Positions 26,470-35,766 are shown, counted from the first letter of the stretch. The stretch is 64,000 nt of DNA from Flavobacteriales bacterium (GCA_016710965.1 JADJTW010000011.1:58316-122315), one strand, 5' to 3'. Numbers and translations: made by a program. The notes: generated by a model not told the origin, from the letters alone.

Positions 26470-27387
26470 ATGGCTGCACAAGCAAAGGATTACTTCACGC
26501 GCAAAGCGCTGCAAGGCTTCGGCATGGCCTCATTGGCCGTAACGCTCATAGCCAACTTCATCAATGTCGTGTACGAGAAGGTGAGCGGCACCGGGCCCAG
26601 CGATGGAGTGATGGCCATCGTGGGCATCTCGCTCTCGGTAGCGGTTGTGGCCTTCTTCAGCGAGCGCGAAGAAGGGTTGAGCAAAGGCCAGCGCGCCTTC
26701 ATCATGATGCTCAACGCCATCGTGCTCTTCAACGCCAATGCCGGCGTTAACGCGTTCCTCTATGACAAGCTCGGTCGCGAGGAGGGCGGCGCCAGCACGT
26801 CGGTCATCCTTCACCAAGGCCCTGCGCGCGCGAACTTCCTCGATGCGCTCAAGGGGATCATCGTTCCGCGCACGCCGTGGTTCAGCCAGGACCTGCCCGA
26901 GCTGAACGGATACCGCAACGAACTGGAGCGCACGAAGGAGGAAGTGGCCACGCTGGTGGTGCTCGACACCATCCATGCGCGCATCGATACGCTGGCGGAG
27001 GCCCAAGCGCGCAACCTGCGGACCATCGCAGCGCGCGATAGCGAGCTGGTGGCCGTGCGCAAGGAGTACCAGCGCACCCTGGTCACCAGCCTTGAGCACG
27101 CCGCAACCTATGAGCAACGCCTTGCTGAATTGCAGCGCGCCGTGCGCGAGAACCCGGCCCTGGCCATGGAAGGGATCGCCGACCTGCGCAACGAGGTGGC
27201 CGCACGAAGCGATTCGGGCACCGCCGTGCAGCAGCAGATGCGCGTGCGGTTCGAAGAACAGAATGCGCTGCAGGTGCAACAGCAGCAACAGGCCATGGAG
27301 CAGGAGCAGCAGCAACAGCAATTGCAGCAACAGGTGCTGCTGCAACAGCAACAGTTGAACAAGGTCCGCCAACGCCTCTTCCGTTGA
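26470..27387 (+). CDS. Uncharacterised membrane protein with coiled-coil, Gln-rich tail
   Basis: A 305-residue protein starting four bases after the peptidase stop. There are three hydrophobic segments (about 15-34, 47-63 and 76-97), then a long soluble part with heptad-like stretches (ELERTKEEVATLVVLDTIHARID, AATYEQRLAELQRAVREN). The tail (about 255-300) is mostly Gln in CAG/CAA codons. I do not recognise a family. It looks like an inner-membrane scaffold or oligomeriser with a cytoplasmic coiled coil. Its partner may be the next membrane protein. Confidence 0.75.
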   Translation: MAAQAKDYFTRKALQGFGMASLAVTLIANFINVVYEKVSGTGPSDGVMAIVGISLSVAVVAFFSEREEGLSKGQRAFIMMLNAIVLFNANAGVNAFLYDKLGREEGGASTSVILHQGPARANFLDALKGIIVPRTPWFSQDLPELNGYRNELERTKEEVATLVVLDTIHARIDTLAEAQARNLRTIAARDSELVAVRKEYQRTLVTSLEHAATYEQRLAELQRAVRENPALAMEGIADLRNEVAARSDSGTAVQQQMRVRFEEQNALQVQQQQQAMEQEQQQQQLQQQVLLQQQQLNKVRQRLFR

Positions 27388-27421
27388 TCGCGAGCACAGG
27401 CATGAACGAACACCCTGCCCC

Positions 27422-28738
27422 ATGAACCCTACGCAAGCCGCATTCGAGAATCCCTACCTGGACACCATCATTTCCCTTGTGCTGGTATACGCACTGCTCA
27501 GCATCCTGGTGAGCATCATCGTTGAGGGGTGGAACCGCCAGCTGAAAGCCCGTGGCGTCTTCCTGCAACGCATGGTCTTCAAGCTGCTGGATGATCCGGT
27601 GAACAAGAACTACGGCTATCGCATCTACCAGCACCCAATCATCAGCAAGATGCGCAAGGACGGCAACGGGTACCCGCACTACATACCCGCCGAGGGTTTC
27701 GCCAATGCCCTGATCGATTCGCTGGCCGAGCAGGCGTATACCACCAGCTACAGGGCCTTCCTGGGCGACTCGGACGTGAACGACCGTTACAGCACCAATT
27801 CGCTCAGCGCTGCCGAGCGCGCGCAGCTGGTGTTCAAGAAGGTGGTGGCGCCGACCACGACCGGGAGCAGCGGCAAGGAGCTCGCCCCCGGCGATCGCCT
27901 TGTCGCCGGAGTGAGGGCCATGGCCGATAGCGAGCTCAAGAGCCTGCTGGCCAACTTCATCGAGCGCAACATGAAGTCCTTCAAAGCCGATGCGAACAGT
28001 CCCGAAGCGTTGCGGCTCGACATCGACAAGCTCAAGGGCGAGATCGGCCATTGGTTCGACGACTACATGGACCGCTGCAGCGGACAGTTCAAGGAGCAGC
28101 AGCGCCGGAAGCTGTGGATCGCGGGCTTCCTGGTGGCCATCACGCTCAACGTCGATTCGCTGCACTTGACCAAGGTGTTCCTGCTCGATAGCGACCTGCG
28201 CGAAAGCATGGTGGCCGAAGCAGAGCGCGTGGCCGATGGATACGAGGCCGAGAAGCAGCGCTTGGGCAGGGACACCCTCAGCACCGAAGAGCTGATGAGC
28301 GTTGCGCAGAACGCCATGGATTCGGCGCAGCGGAAAGCCGTCCTGGAGCAGCGCGAGAAGCAACTGGAGCAACTCACGCAGGTGGATAGCGTTTTCGACG
28401 CGCAGGCTGAACAGGTGCTGGCCCATGTGCGCAGCTGGCAACTGCCCTTGGGCTGGAACCGCACCGAAGCGCCGTGGAGCTGGTTCCCCGCTTTAGGCGG
28501 CGAGCGGCTCAAGGAGATACCCAAGGAGTTCAAGCCATCGCAACGCGCGCTGCTTGATCATTTCCGCAAGCGCAACAAGGGGAGTTTCGGCAACTTCATC
28601 AAATGGATGGCAGGCATCCTCATCTCCAGCTGGTCGCTCAGCCTGGGCGCCCCCTTCTGGTTCGAGGCGCTCAGCAAGCTCATCAACATCCGTCGCAGCG
28701 GTCCCAAGCCCAAGACCTTGCAAGAACGAAACGCCTGA
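27422..28738 (+). CDS. Uncharacterised membrane-anchored protein
   Basis: A 438-residue protein with an N-terminal membrane helix (about 13-35), a central hydrophobic segment (about 231-244) and a C-terminal one (about 396-420) containing SLGAPFWFEALSKLINIRRSG. The N-terminal RIYQHPIISKM and PHYIPAEGFANALID patches and the SLGAPFWF end look like conserved family motifs. From memory, similar membrane proteins exist in other bacteria, but I know no assigned function. A long helical region with AERVADGYEAEKQRLG and QREKQLEQL separates the last two segments. It lies 34 bases after the coiled-coil protein and 6 bases before the amidohydrolase. Confidence 0.72.
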   Translation: MNPTQAAFENPYLDTIISLVLVYALLSILVSIIVEGWNRQLKARGVFLQRMVFKLLDDPVNKNYGYRIYQHPIISKMRKDGNGYPHYIPAEGFANALIDSLAEQAYTTSYRAFLGDSDVNDRYSTNSLSAAERAQLVFKKVVAPTTTGSSGKELAPGDRLVAGVRAMADSELKSLLANFIERNMKSFKADANSPEALRLDIDKLKGEIGHWFDDYMDRCSGQFKEQQRRKLWIAGFLVAITLNVDSLHLTKVFLLDSDLRESMVAEAERVADGYEAEKQRLGRDTLSTEELMSVAQNAMDSAQRKAVLEQREKQLEQLTQVDSVFDAQAEQVLAHVRSWQLPLGWNRTEAPWSWFPALGGERLKEIPKEFKPSQRALLDHFRKRNKGSFGNFIKWMAGILISSWSLSLGAPFWFEALSKLINIRRSGPKPKTLQERNA

Positions 28739-28744
28739 GCCGCC

Positions 28745-29983
28745 ATGCCACGCATCACCAACATACACAGCCACATCTTCACCGGCCGTTGCGCGCCGGA
28801 CTACTTCTTCCGCATGGCGCTCCCCTCATGGGCCGACCGATGGGCCGATGAGATCAAGGCTTTCCTGGAGAAGCGCTGGATGCGCCGGCTGATCAAGTTC
28901 TTCGCCAGTCGCCGTGGCAACAGCCAGCTGCTGCGCTATCTGCAATTCATCGAGGTGGGCACGCAAAGCACCCAGGAGGAGGTGTTCACGAGCATGCAGC
29001 GCGCCTATGCCGCCTTGGGCGCCGACACGCGCTTCGTGGCCCTCACCCTCAACATGGACCACATGGACACGCAGCCCAGCGGCCATGCGCGCATCGATGA
29101 CCAACTGGCCGAAGCGGAACGGGTGCGCAGTCATTTCCCCGATGCGTTATTCCCCTTCCTGGGAGTGGACCCGCGGCACAAGCAGGGCGCTGATCTGCTG
29201 GGGTGGGCACGGGAGAAGATCGACCGCAGGGCCTTCTTCGGCATCAAGCTCTATCCCAGCATCGGGTTCTTCCCCTTCGATCCCGCGCTGGACCAGCTCT
29301 ACGATTGGGCCGAGCAGGAACAGGTGCCGGTGATGACGCACTGCACGCGCAGCGGAACCTACTACACAGGCAGCATGTCCAACGTGCTGCCCAACATGCG
29401 CCCGCCCACATTGAACCCGGCCGCAGCGAAGCAAATGGACAGCATCTACAAGCGCATCGGCCGCTTCCGCGAGAGCGACTTCACGTGGAAGGACAGCAAG
29501 TACGGCTGCAACATCTTCCTGCATCCGGAGAACTATGAGCCGGTGCTGCACAAGTACCCCGACCTGAAGCTCTGCTTCGCCCACTTCGGTGGCGACGATG
29601 AGATGCTGCCCGCCAAATTCAAACAGCCGTTGCGCGAAAAGGGCATCGACGCCACCAATTGGCACGATGAGATCAAACGCATCATGGGCTTGCTCGACGA
29701 TAGCGGGCGCCCGATGTACGAGAACGTCTACGCGGACATCTCCTACACCCTTTCCAATAAGGATGTGTATCCCTTGTTGAACACGCTCATGCGCACCCCG
29801 CTCGCCGGACGGATCCTCTTCGGCACGGACTTCTTCATGACCGTGCGCGAGAAGAGCGAGGCCGAACTGCTCCAGCAATGCACCACCAATCTGGAGAACG
29901 GCCACTTCCAACGCATGGCCGCCGCCAACACCACCGACTACCTGCGCTCGCGCATCTATGACCCAGAGGTGCCCTTCGCCTAG
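28745..29983 (+). CDS. Amidohydrolase_2-family metal-dependent hydrolase
   Basis: A 412-residue TIM-barrel hydrolase. Metal-binding motifs in order: NIHSHIF (His8 and His10), MTHCTRSGTYY, FAHFGGDDE and FGTDFFM with the catalytic Asp. This is the Amidohydro_2 layout, whose members act as decarboxylases or hydrolases on C-N, C-O or C-C bonds. It has no signal peptide and is probably cytoplasmic. It sits amid membrane and peptidase-like genes, so an amide or peptide-like substrate is possible, though this is an inference. Confidence 0.85.
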   Translation: MPRITNIHSHIFTGRCAPDYFFRMALPSWADRWADEIKAFLEKRWMRRLIKFFASRRGNSQLLRYLQFIEVGTQSTQEEVFTSMQRAYAALGADTRFVALTLNMDHMDTQPSGHARIDDQLAEAERVRSHFPDALFPFLGVDPRHKQGADLLGWAREKIDRRAFFGIKLYPSIGFFPFDPALDQLYDWAEQEQVPVMTHCTRSGTYYTGSMSNVLPNMRPPTLNPAAAKQMDSIYKRIGRFRESDFTWKDSKYGCNIFLHPENYEPVLHKYPDLKLCFAHFGGDDEMLPAKFKQPLREKGIDATNWHDEIKRIMGLLDDSGRPMYENVYADISYTLSNKDVYPLLNTLMRTPLAGRILFGTDFFMTVREKSEAELLQQCTTNLENGHFQRMAAANTTDYLRSRIYDPEVPFA

Positions 29984-29999
29984 CACGACCATCGCACGC

Positions 30000-30434
30000 A
30001 TGCCCACCACACTCACGCCAGCGCAAGTGCGCGACACCTTCAAGCAAGGTCTTGATGCCGCCAAGCTCGACCCCAAGGTGCAAGCCTTCTGGGGCGCCGA
30101 TCCGCAGTACTACCTGCCCGATAGGAAGGAGATCGAGCTCTTCCTGCTCCACAACATCAACTTCCAGCCGGGCGGCTTGGGCACCGGTTTCGATTGCGAT
30201 GATTTCGCCTACGCCGTGAAAGGCCTTATCGGCATCTGGAACCTCAACCGCGCAGGCATGCAGACCAGCTGGTGCGTGGGGGTCATCTTCGGAAGGTTCA
30301 GCTGGATGCCCGGCGAGCACGCCGCCAATTGGTACATCGACAAGAAGGGCATCATCCATCTCTTCGAACCGCAGGACCACAGCTTCCACACATTGCAGGA
30401 ATGCCTTGGCGATGTGAAGCTGGTGCTGCTTTAA
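30000..30434 (+). CDS. MOA_C-like papain-fold protein (lectin MOA-related)
   Basis: A 144-residue protein starting 16 bases after the amidohydrolase stop. The pattern GTGFDCDDFAYAVKG (Cys66), GEHAANWYID (His107) and HLFEPQD near the end resembles the C-terminal domain of Marasmius oreades agglutinin, a calcium-dependent papain-like cysteine protease. The DCDDFA aspartates would be calcium or metal ligands. Bacterial stand-alone versions lack the lectin part, as here. Activity as a protease is predicted, not shown. There is no signal peptide. It is compactly placed between the amidohydrolase and a large exported protein. Confidence 0.65.
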   Translation: MPTTLTPAQVRDTFKQGLDAAKLDPKVQAFWGADPQYYLPDRKEIELFLLHNINFQPGGLGTGFDCDDFAYAVKGLIGIWNLNRAGMQTSWCVGVIFGRFSWMPGEHAANWYIDKKGIIHLFEPQDHSFHTLQECLGDVKLVLL

Positions 30435-30438
30435 CACC

Positions 30439-32589
30439 ATGACCATGCTTGAGAGGCTCCTTCTCTTCACTGTTTTCTATCTCCCGCTCATCACGCTCAG
30501 CGCTCAATCAGAGGCATACTACGCAGGGCGCTTGGTGGACGAGCGTGAGAACATGGCCGACCGCGTCATCGAATTCGAGTTCGATGGCGAAATGCTCACT
30601 GTGCCAACGGCCGATGTACTGGACCACCTGGTTGCCGGCAATGACATAGAGACCCTGCCCGCGCTCGACGCCATGCGCGCCCGTGATGGCCATGACGTCG
30701 ACTCCACGGAGCGGCTATCAGATGACGCGCGCCGGTCGATCATGATCCAGTTGAAGCGAGCGGTCGATTCGGTACGCCTCTCAAGTGAGGGACAAGGATC
30801 AGCGCTGGAGGGGAATGCTGCTGAAGGAACCGAAAGCATGCTGCCCGGCAACAAAGAAGCCGCCATACTCGACGCCGTCGCACAGGTCATCGTGGACCGC
30901 GTGAAGGAAGAACTGGCGCTGGCCTACTTCGACAAGATGGCCGTGAAGATGGACGATGTGCATGTGCTCCACCATGCATGCCACGACCCGATGGCCCCGC
31001 AAGGGATGTGTACCCTCACCGAATTGATGCCCGCCACCCAGCTCATCTTCAAGGAGAGCCGCGACCACATCTCTTCGCACGTTGGCGCCACGCTCAAGGC
31101 GGCATTCGTGGATGACCTGGAGAAGTTCACTTCGCACTTCTCCGAGGCCTACGGCACGGCATTGTCGAAGGCTGAAGCATCGACCTGCAAGGCGCTGCTG
31201 ACCAATGAGGACTACGCTGTGCTCATGGCGGCACGGCTGGTGAACGGGATCGCGCGGCGCCACGGGTGGATGGACATTCTGGAGGAACTTTCACGCACCG
31301 AAGTGGAAGCCATTGCATGGAAGAAGCGCGGCGCGGCCATCGACCTGGCGATCCGCCTGCTCGAGAGCATGCAGGATGCCGGCTCAGCCGATTTCATTGA
31401 GCTCCGGATCGGCGAATGGAGCGGGGATCGACTGAACGCGTACATGGGCTTGCTTCTGTTGAACCCGAACGTGAAGTCCGACCTGCACGCGCTCGGCATC
31501 GATCATGTTGTGCGTAACAAATACGAGATGATCCGCGGCGTACTTCGCACAGCCGATGCATTGAGGAAGACGGCGGAAGAGCTGAAGGATTTCATCGACC
31601 CCAAGGTCAGCGAAGACAAGGGTTCGCATTTCGCGCGCTATGCTGGACTCGTGGTCGAGTTCATTTCCGATGGCAATGCAGCAGTCCGACAGCTGGCTAC
31701 GGAGTGGGCTGCTGGCGCTGCGGACCCCGACCGCCTGTTGCCGGCGAACTTCGATGCGTACGTTGAAGCTGCTATCGGCCTGCATGAGGCGGTCGTGAAC
31801 AAGGACTATGGGAAGGCCAGCCTGCAAGTGCTGCGAACGCTGAACGCTGCCTTGCCAGCGGACAGCATCCTGGACCATGACCTGGTAAAGCTGGTCACGC
31901 TCGCCGCCGACATCGCCGAAGCGGGCAATGGGGAGGTGAAGGGGATCTTCGAGGCGGCGATCATGCCCGTGGGCAGCTTCCGGGTGAAGCAAAGCACCAG
32001 CTTCAGTGCCACGCTCAATGCGTACCCCGGGATCTTCTTCGGAGCGGAAACCCTGCAAGGCAGCAATGGCACCAAGGGCTTTGGTGGCGTGGCCGGGCCC
32101 ATCGGCGTGGCCCTGTCCTGGAGCAAGGGCAATGAACGGACCTTGCGCGCCAGCAACACCCTCATGCTGGGCATCATCGACATCGGCGCCTTGCTCACCT
32201 ATCGTTTCGACACGGAGGACAGCGTGAGCGCCAACTCCCAAGTGGCATTCTCCACCGTGCTCGCCCCAGGCCTCTTCGCGCTTCACGGCTTCAAGGGCAG
32301 TCCGATCTCCTGCGGGTTCGGGGTGCAGTACGCCCCACGGCTGCGTGGTGTAGCCACGGACGCGATCGATCTGGCGCCTGCCGACGCGTTGCGTATTGGA
32401 GCCGCCATCGCAGTGGACATCCCCTTGTTCCCGCTGTCGCTCAGGCGCAGGCCGGTGAAGCCGTTGGCCGATGACGTGCGCGCCACAGAGGCCGAGCTGA
32501 AGGAGTTGAGCGGCCAAGGCGGGAATACTGCATGCGTGGAGCGGCGGTTGAAGCGCAGGAAGGGTCGTCTCTATCGCGCGCTCCGCTGA
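30439..32589 (+). CDS. Large exported protein of unknown function
   Basis: A 716-residue protein starting four bases after the MOA_C-like gene, with a signal peptide (MTMLERLLLFTVFYLPLITLSAQ). The body is alpha-rich and acidic, with no domain I can name. The C-terminal third (about 510-690) alternates hydrophobic and polar residues and has glycine-rich turns (GAETLQGSNGTKGFGGVAGP, then NTLMLGIIDIGALLTYRF). This could be an outer-membrane beta-barrel, with the helical part periplasmic. It ends five bases from the convergent dipeptidase-like gene. Last forward gene of the island. Confidence 0.7.
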   Translation: MTMLERLLLFTVFYLPLITLSAQSEAYYAGRLVDERENMADRVIEFEFDGEMLTVPTADVLDHLVAGNDIETLPALDAMRARDGHDVDSTERLSDDARRSIMIQLKRAVDSVRLSSEGQGSALEGNAAEGTESMLPGNKEAAILDAVAQVIVDRVKEELALAYFDKMAVKMDDVHVLHHACHDPMAPQGMCTLTELMPATQLIFKESRDHISSHVGATLKAAFVDDLEKFTSHFSEAYGTALSKAEASTCKALLTNEDYAVLMAARLVNGIARRHGWMDILEELSRTEVEAIAWKKRGAAIDLAIRLLESMQDAGSADFIELRIGEWSGDRLNAYMGLLLLNPNVKSDLHALGIDHVVRNKYEMIRGVLRTADALRKTAEELKDFIDPKVSEDKGSHFARYAGLVVEFISDGNAAVRQLATEWAAGAADPDRLLPANFDAYVEAAIGLHEAVVNKDYGKASLQVLRTLNAALPADSILDHDLVKLVTLAADIAEAGNGEVKGIFEAAIMPVGSFRVKQSTSFSATLNAYPGIFFGAETLQGSNGTKGFGGVAGPIGVALSWSKGNERTLRASNTLMLGIIDIGALLTYRFDTEDSVSANSQVAFSTVLAPGLFALHGFKGSPISCGFGVQYAPRLRGVATDAIDLAPADALRIGAAIAVDIPLFPLSLRRRPVKPLADDVRATEAELKELSGQGGNTACVERRLKRRKGRLYRALR

Positions 32590-32594
32590 TCGGA

Positions 32595-34358
32595 TCACCC
32601 CTTCACCCCGCCTTTCAAGTAGTCATCGTGGAAGTACTTCCGCAGGAAGGCCTCACCATTGCCGCTCAGGAATCCATCGAGCAACTGCTCCCTGGTCTGG
32701 CCGTACAGATGCGCATTGTATAGCTGACGGACCACTGCGTCCGGGTCGTTCGACTTGTCGTTCCAGAAGGTGAGGAGGTCCTGCCGCAGGGTGCGCATGT
32801 CGCGGCTCTGCCGGTAGATGTCGATGGGATTGATGACACCATCGTAGTCGGTGCCGAGCGCCACATGGCCCCAACCGCGTGCGGGCTGCGTGGGAATGGA
32901 AGCGAGCGCCGCGATGTGGAAGAGCTGACGGAAGAGCACGCTCAGGTACGCGGGCCGCAATTCGTCCAGAAGCGGTTGCATGCTCGCTTCGATGGTAGCG
33001 ATGCGGGCGTTGAATGTGGCGGTATCGATCCTGCCCCAGGCGTGCTCGTTGCGTGTGGTCGTCCACCGGGACATTTCGGCGCGGTTCTGTCGGGCCACCA
33101 CTTGGAAGCGGTCCATGCTCAACCCGGCTTCGGGCGGCAATTCCGCGCCCATGATGCGGCGCTCATCTATCATGAGCCCCATGATGCCATCACTGTCCAC
33201 CACGCGCAGGATCTCATCGTCGAACAGGTTGATGACGCCACGGTAGAAGTAGCGTGAAGCGCTTGCGTCGCCGGGCTGCAGGTCGAACTCGCCAGTGGGG
33301 CTGTTGTTGCCGTCGATGGTCGCCTTCATGCTCGCGCGCCCGCTTACAGCGGTGTGGCTTACTACGATGGGGATCTCATCACCCTGCGCCTTTCGCGTAT
33401 CGATCACGTTCGTATAGTAGTCCCACCGCGCCTGCGGGCTCATGTGCTTGGTGTCGATGAGGATGCGGCGCACCGGCTGACCAGTGGGGTCGGTGTTCTT
33501 GAGGAGCCGTGCCACCACACGGTATCCCCACGAGCGTATGCCCACATCGTAGTACCGCACCATGTTCAAGCCCGTCTCATGCGGTGTGCGACCATCCTGC
33601 GGGACCAGCAACGCCACAGCAGCTGTCAAGCTGGGCGAATGGCCGCAAAGCGTGTTGTAGTAATGATGCGCGAGCGTGACGAACAGCGGTGTGTGTGGCC
33701 AACCCTTCACGCGGTCGATATTGGCCAGGATCCCCTGGACGTAGCCGTGGAATGCGCCAAGCCCATCGCCGCCCGCGCGACGGATGTGCTTGCGCTCGGC
33801 CCCCAGCACGCTCATGGGCTGGCCCGCTGCGTCGAGTATGTTGTCAGCGAAAGCATGAGCGCCTTCCACGCTGTTGACGATGCATATCGTTCGCGGCCTG
33901 CCTTGCTCGGCGAGCCATTCGGCGTAGGAATTCACCAGCACGTAACGCTTGCCCAGCGGATCCGGATCGTTGAGCGCAAGGCCCGCCAGCAGGTTCTGGT
34001 ATTCGCGCTGCAAGTGCTGCATGTACGAGGCCCGTCGCTCCATGATCCGCTCGAGCTCAGTGGTGGCGAAGCCCACGAGCGTGGCGAGCTCCCGATTGAA
34101 CGCAGGGTGGGTGAAGCCCTGCTCCAGTGGATACAGGCCGTTCACGATGGTGCCGAAGCCGCCTTCGAGCGCTGCGGTGCCGTTCAGTTGGCTGCTCTTC
34201 ACCACATCGCGATCGGCCCACGCGATGAAACGGCTGTAGGCTGACTCGTCCTTGAAGCGCTCGCGCCAATGGTCGGTGTCTGGCACTTGATCGCTTCCAG
34301 CCCTCTCGCTGTTCGCGGGCTTGAAGCTGAAGTGGGAATGAAGATCGAAGAGCGGCAT
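32595..34358 (-). CDS. M19-like metallo-dipeptidase / amidohydrolase-fold protein
   Basis: A 587-residue protein starting MPLFDLHSHF (His7 and His9 as metal ligands). Further barrel motifs are NSVEGAHAF (bridging Glu), LFVTLAHHYYN, VVSHTAVSG and ALGTDYDGV near the C-terminus. The order matches membrane (renal) dipeptidase family M19, but the protein is about 200 residues longer than usual, with extra segments between the motifs. It could cleave dipeptides, including D-amino acid or wall-derived ones. It converges on the exported protein and its start faces the third and fourth palindromes. Confidence 0.75.
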   Translation of the reverse strand: MPLFDLHSHFSFKPANSERAGSDQVPDTDHWRERFKDESAYSRFIAWADRDVVKSSQLNGTAALEGGFGTIVNGLYPLEQGFTHPAFNRELATLVGFATTELERIMERRASYMQHLQREYQNLLAGLALNDPDPLGKRYVLVNSYAEWLAEQGRPRTICIVNSVEGAHAFADNILDAAGQPMSVLGAERKHIRRAGGDGLGAFHGYVQGILANIDRVKGWPHTPLFVTLAHHYYNTLCGHSPSLTAAVALLVPQDGRTPHETGLNMVRYYDVGIRSWGYRVVARLLKNTDPTGQPVRRILIDTKHMSPQARWDYYTNVIDTRKAQGDEIPIVVSHTAVSGRASMKATIDGNNSPTGEFDLQPGDASASRYFYRGVINLFDDEILRVVDSDGIMGLMIDERRIMGAELPPEAGLSMDRFQVVARQNRAEMSRWTTTRNEHAWGRIDTATFNARIATIEASMQPLLDELRPAYLSVLFRQLFHIAALASIPTQPARGWGHVALGTDYDGVINPIDIYRQSRDMRTLRQDLLTFWNDKSNDPDAVVRQLYNAHLYGQTREQLLDGFLSGNGEAFLRKYFHDDYLKGGVKG

Positions 34359-34411
34359 GGGCGGTGAGATAGGTGGTCACCTCAAAGCAAGGAGCCGCCG
34401 CGCGCACCCGC

Positions 34412-34431
34412 AATACCTGTTTCCAGGTATT
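34412..34431. repeat. Palindrome copy 3 (inverted orientation)
   Basis: The same 20-base palindrome as copy 2, but with TTTC in the loop, so it is on the opposite strand. It lies 53 bases before the start of the M19-like gene, on its upstream side. With copy 4 it forms a head-to-head pair separated by 32 bases. Confidence 0.85.
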
Positions 34432-34463
34432 TCCAGCCCATTAAAGGCGGATATAGCCATGAA

Positions 34464-34483
34464 AATACCTGGAAACAGGTATT
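34464..34483. repeat. Palindrome copy 4
   Basis: Identical over 20 bases to copy 2, with the same GA and GC flanks. It lies 50 bases before the DUF4062 gene start. Together with copy 3 it marks the right edge of the island core. Confidence 0.85.
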
Positions 34484-34533
34484 GCATGGGAATCGGTCGC
34501 GGATTCCTTTGGTCCTTCCATGCCCAGTGTACC

Positions 34534-35766
34534 ATGATCCTCACCGACCACCTCTATCGTCGCTATCAAGTCTTCATCAGCAGCACCTTCCGCGACCTGG
34601 AGAAGGAGCGCAACGTGGTGCGCAACGCATTGGTCAAGCACAACTACATCGTCGAAGGCATGGAGATGTTCCCAGCCACGGACAAGCGTCAGTGGGAGGT
34701 GATCAAGGAACGCATTGATAAGTCGGACCTGTACGTGCTGATCATCGCCGATCGCTTCGGCAGCGTGGCTGCCGATGCGCACGCCTGGGAGCCGGAGCTC
34801 GTCGGCGTGAACGAGAGCATCAGCTATACGCAGCTCGAATTCCGGTACGCGCGTCACCGGCGGATCCCCATCCTGGCATTCATCAAAGCTCGTCGCAAGA
34901 AGCCGGAGATGGGAGCCAGGGACCAGCATAAGCAGGAGGACAAGACGGTCAATGATCTTCGCAAGGAGGAGGAAAGGGTCAGTTCATTCATCGCCGAGGT
35001 GCAGACGGGCCGAATGACGGATTACTGGAAGGACCTCACCGAGCTCCAATCCGATATCATCGCGAGCATTGATGAACGCGTGCGGTCGGAGGGATTCACT
35101 TCGTCGAACGGATGGGTGCATGCCGCCTCGCTCCATCACCCGATCGACTATAACAACAAGGCGGTCTTCCTGGCCTCCAAGCTGCATTATGTGAAGTTCG
35201 TTGCCCACTCCGAGAAAGGCCACGGACGTCCGGCGCTCTACCGCAAGTTCGTCCCACGGGTCGGCAAGGAATTCGATGTATGGGATGAGTACAATACCGT
35301 CTCTGTGAACTGTTTCTCCCATTGCCTCAACGCATACAAATTCTACACGCGCACCCAGGGCGACGCGCTCGACTTCAGCGTGCTCATGCCCTACGTGGAG
35401 AAGCTCACCTTTTCCGATGTGAAGGAGGGCCTGCAGGACAAGGTGCTCAACCCTACCATCGAAGCGCCATCGAACGTGTACGCCGTGGCCACCAGCTACC
35501 TCAACGGCTTCCAGCGCGGCAACACCGAGCTTGCGACCAAGGCCACCCACCCGGCCCGCGTGCTCCGCATGATCGTCGATTTCACCAGCGTTCCGGATCA
35601 TGCACGGCGGTTCAGGCTGAGCAACTGCCTGGAGGTGGACCCCTCTGAACGGGAGAAGGATATCACGCGCGAGGTGCGCTCGCTGCAGCCCGGCGTGCTT
35701 CTGATCGAACGCACCAACGTGCCCAGGGACCATGTGCTGAAGTTCAATTTCGAACTGCTCGCATGA
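34534..35766 (+). CDS. DUF4062-domain protein
   Basis: A 410-residue protein. The start at 34534 (MILTDHLYRRYQVF) removes residues that only translate palindrome copy 4. The N-terminus carries the DUF4062 signature YQVFISSTFRDLEKERNVV and SDLYVLIIADRFGS, a flavodoxin/TIR-like fold found at the N-terminus of many STAND/NLR-type and conflict proteins. The remaining about 240 residues match no domain I know and lack a P-loop. The last four bases overlap the next gene start (ATGA). A sensor or signalling role is plausible, but no effector activity is evident. Confidence 0.8.
   Translation: MILTDHLYRRYQVFISSTFRDLEKERNVVRNALVKHNYIVEGMEMFPATDKRQWEVIKERIDKSDLYVLIIADRFGSVAADAHAWEPELVGVNESISYTQLEFRYARHRRIPILAFIKARRKKPEMGARDQHKQEDKTVNDLRKEEERVSSFIAEVQTGRMTDYWKDLTELQSDIIASIDERVRSEGFTSSNGWVHAASLHHPIDYNNKAVFLASKLHYVKFVAHSEKGHGRPALYRKFVPRVGKEFDVWDEYNTVSVNCFSHCLNAYKFYTRTQGDALDFSVLMPYVEKLTFSDVKEGLQDKVLNPTIEAPSNVYAVATSYLNGFQRGNTELATKATHPARVLRMIVDFTSVPDHARRFRLSNCLEVDPSEREKDITREVRSLQPGVLLIERTNVPRDHVLKFNFELLA

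Noticed and set aside
27235..27375. CAG/CAA repeats considered as a microsatellite
   Set aside because: They encode the in-frame Gln-rich tail of the coiled-coil membrane protein, with mixed Gln codons and interspersed residues.
25605..34483. Palindromes considered as CRISPR repeats
   Set aside because: Only four copies, with spacings of about 125, 8600 and 32 bases and mixed orientation; no spacer array and no cas genes.
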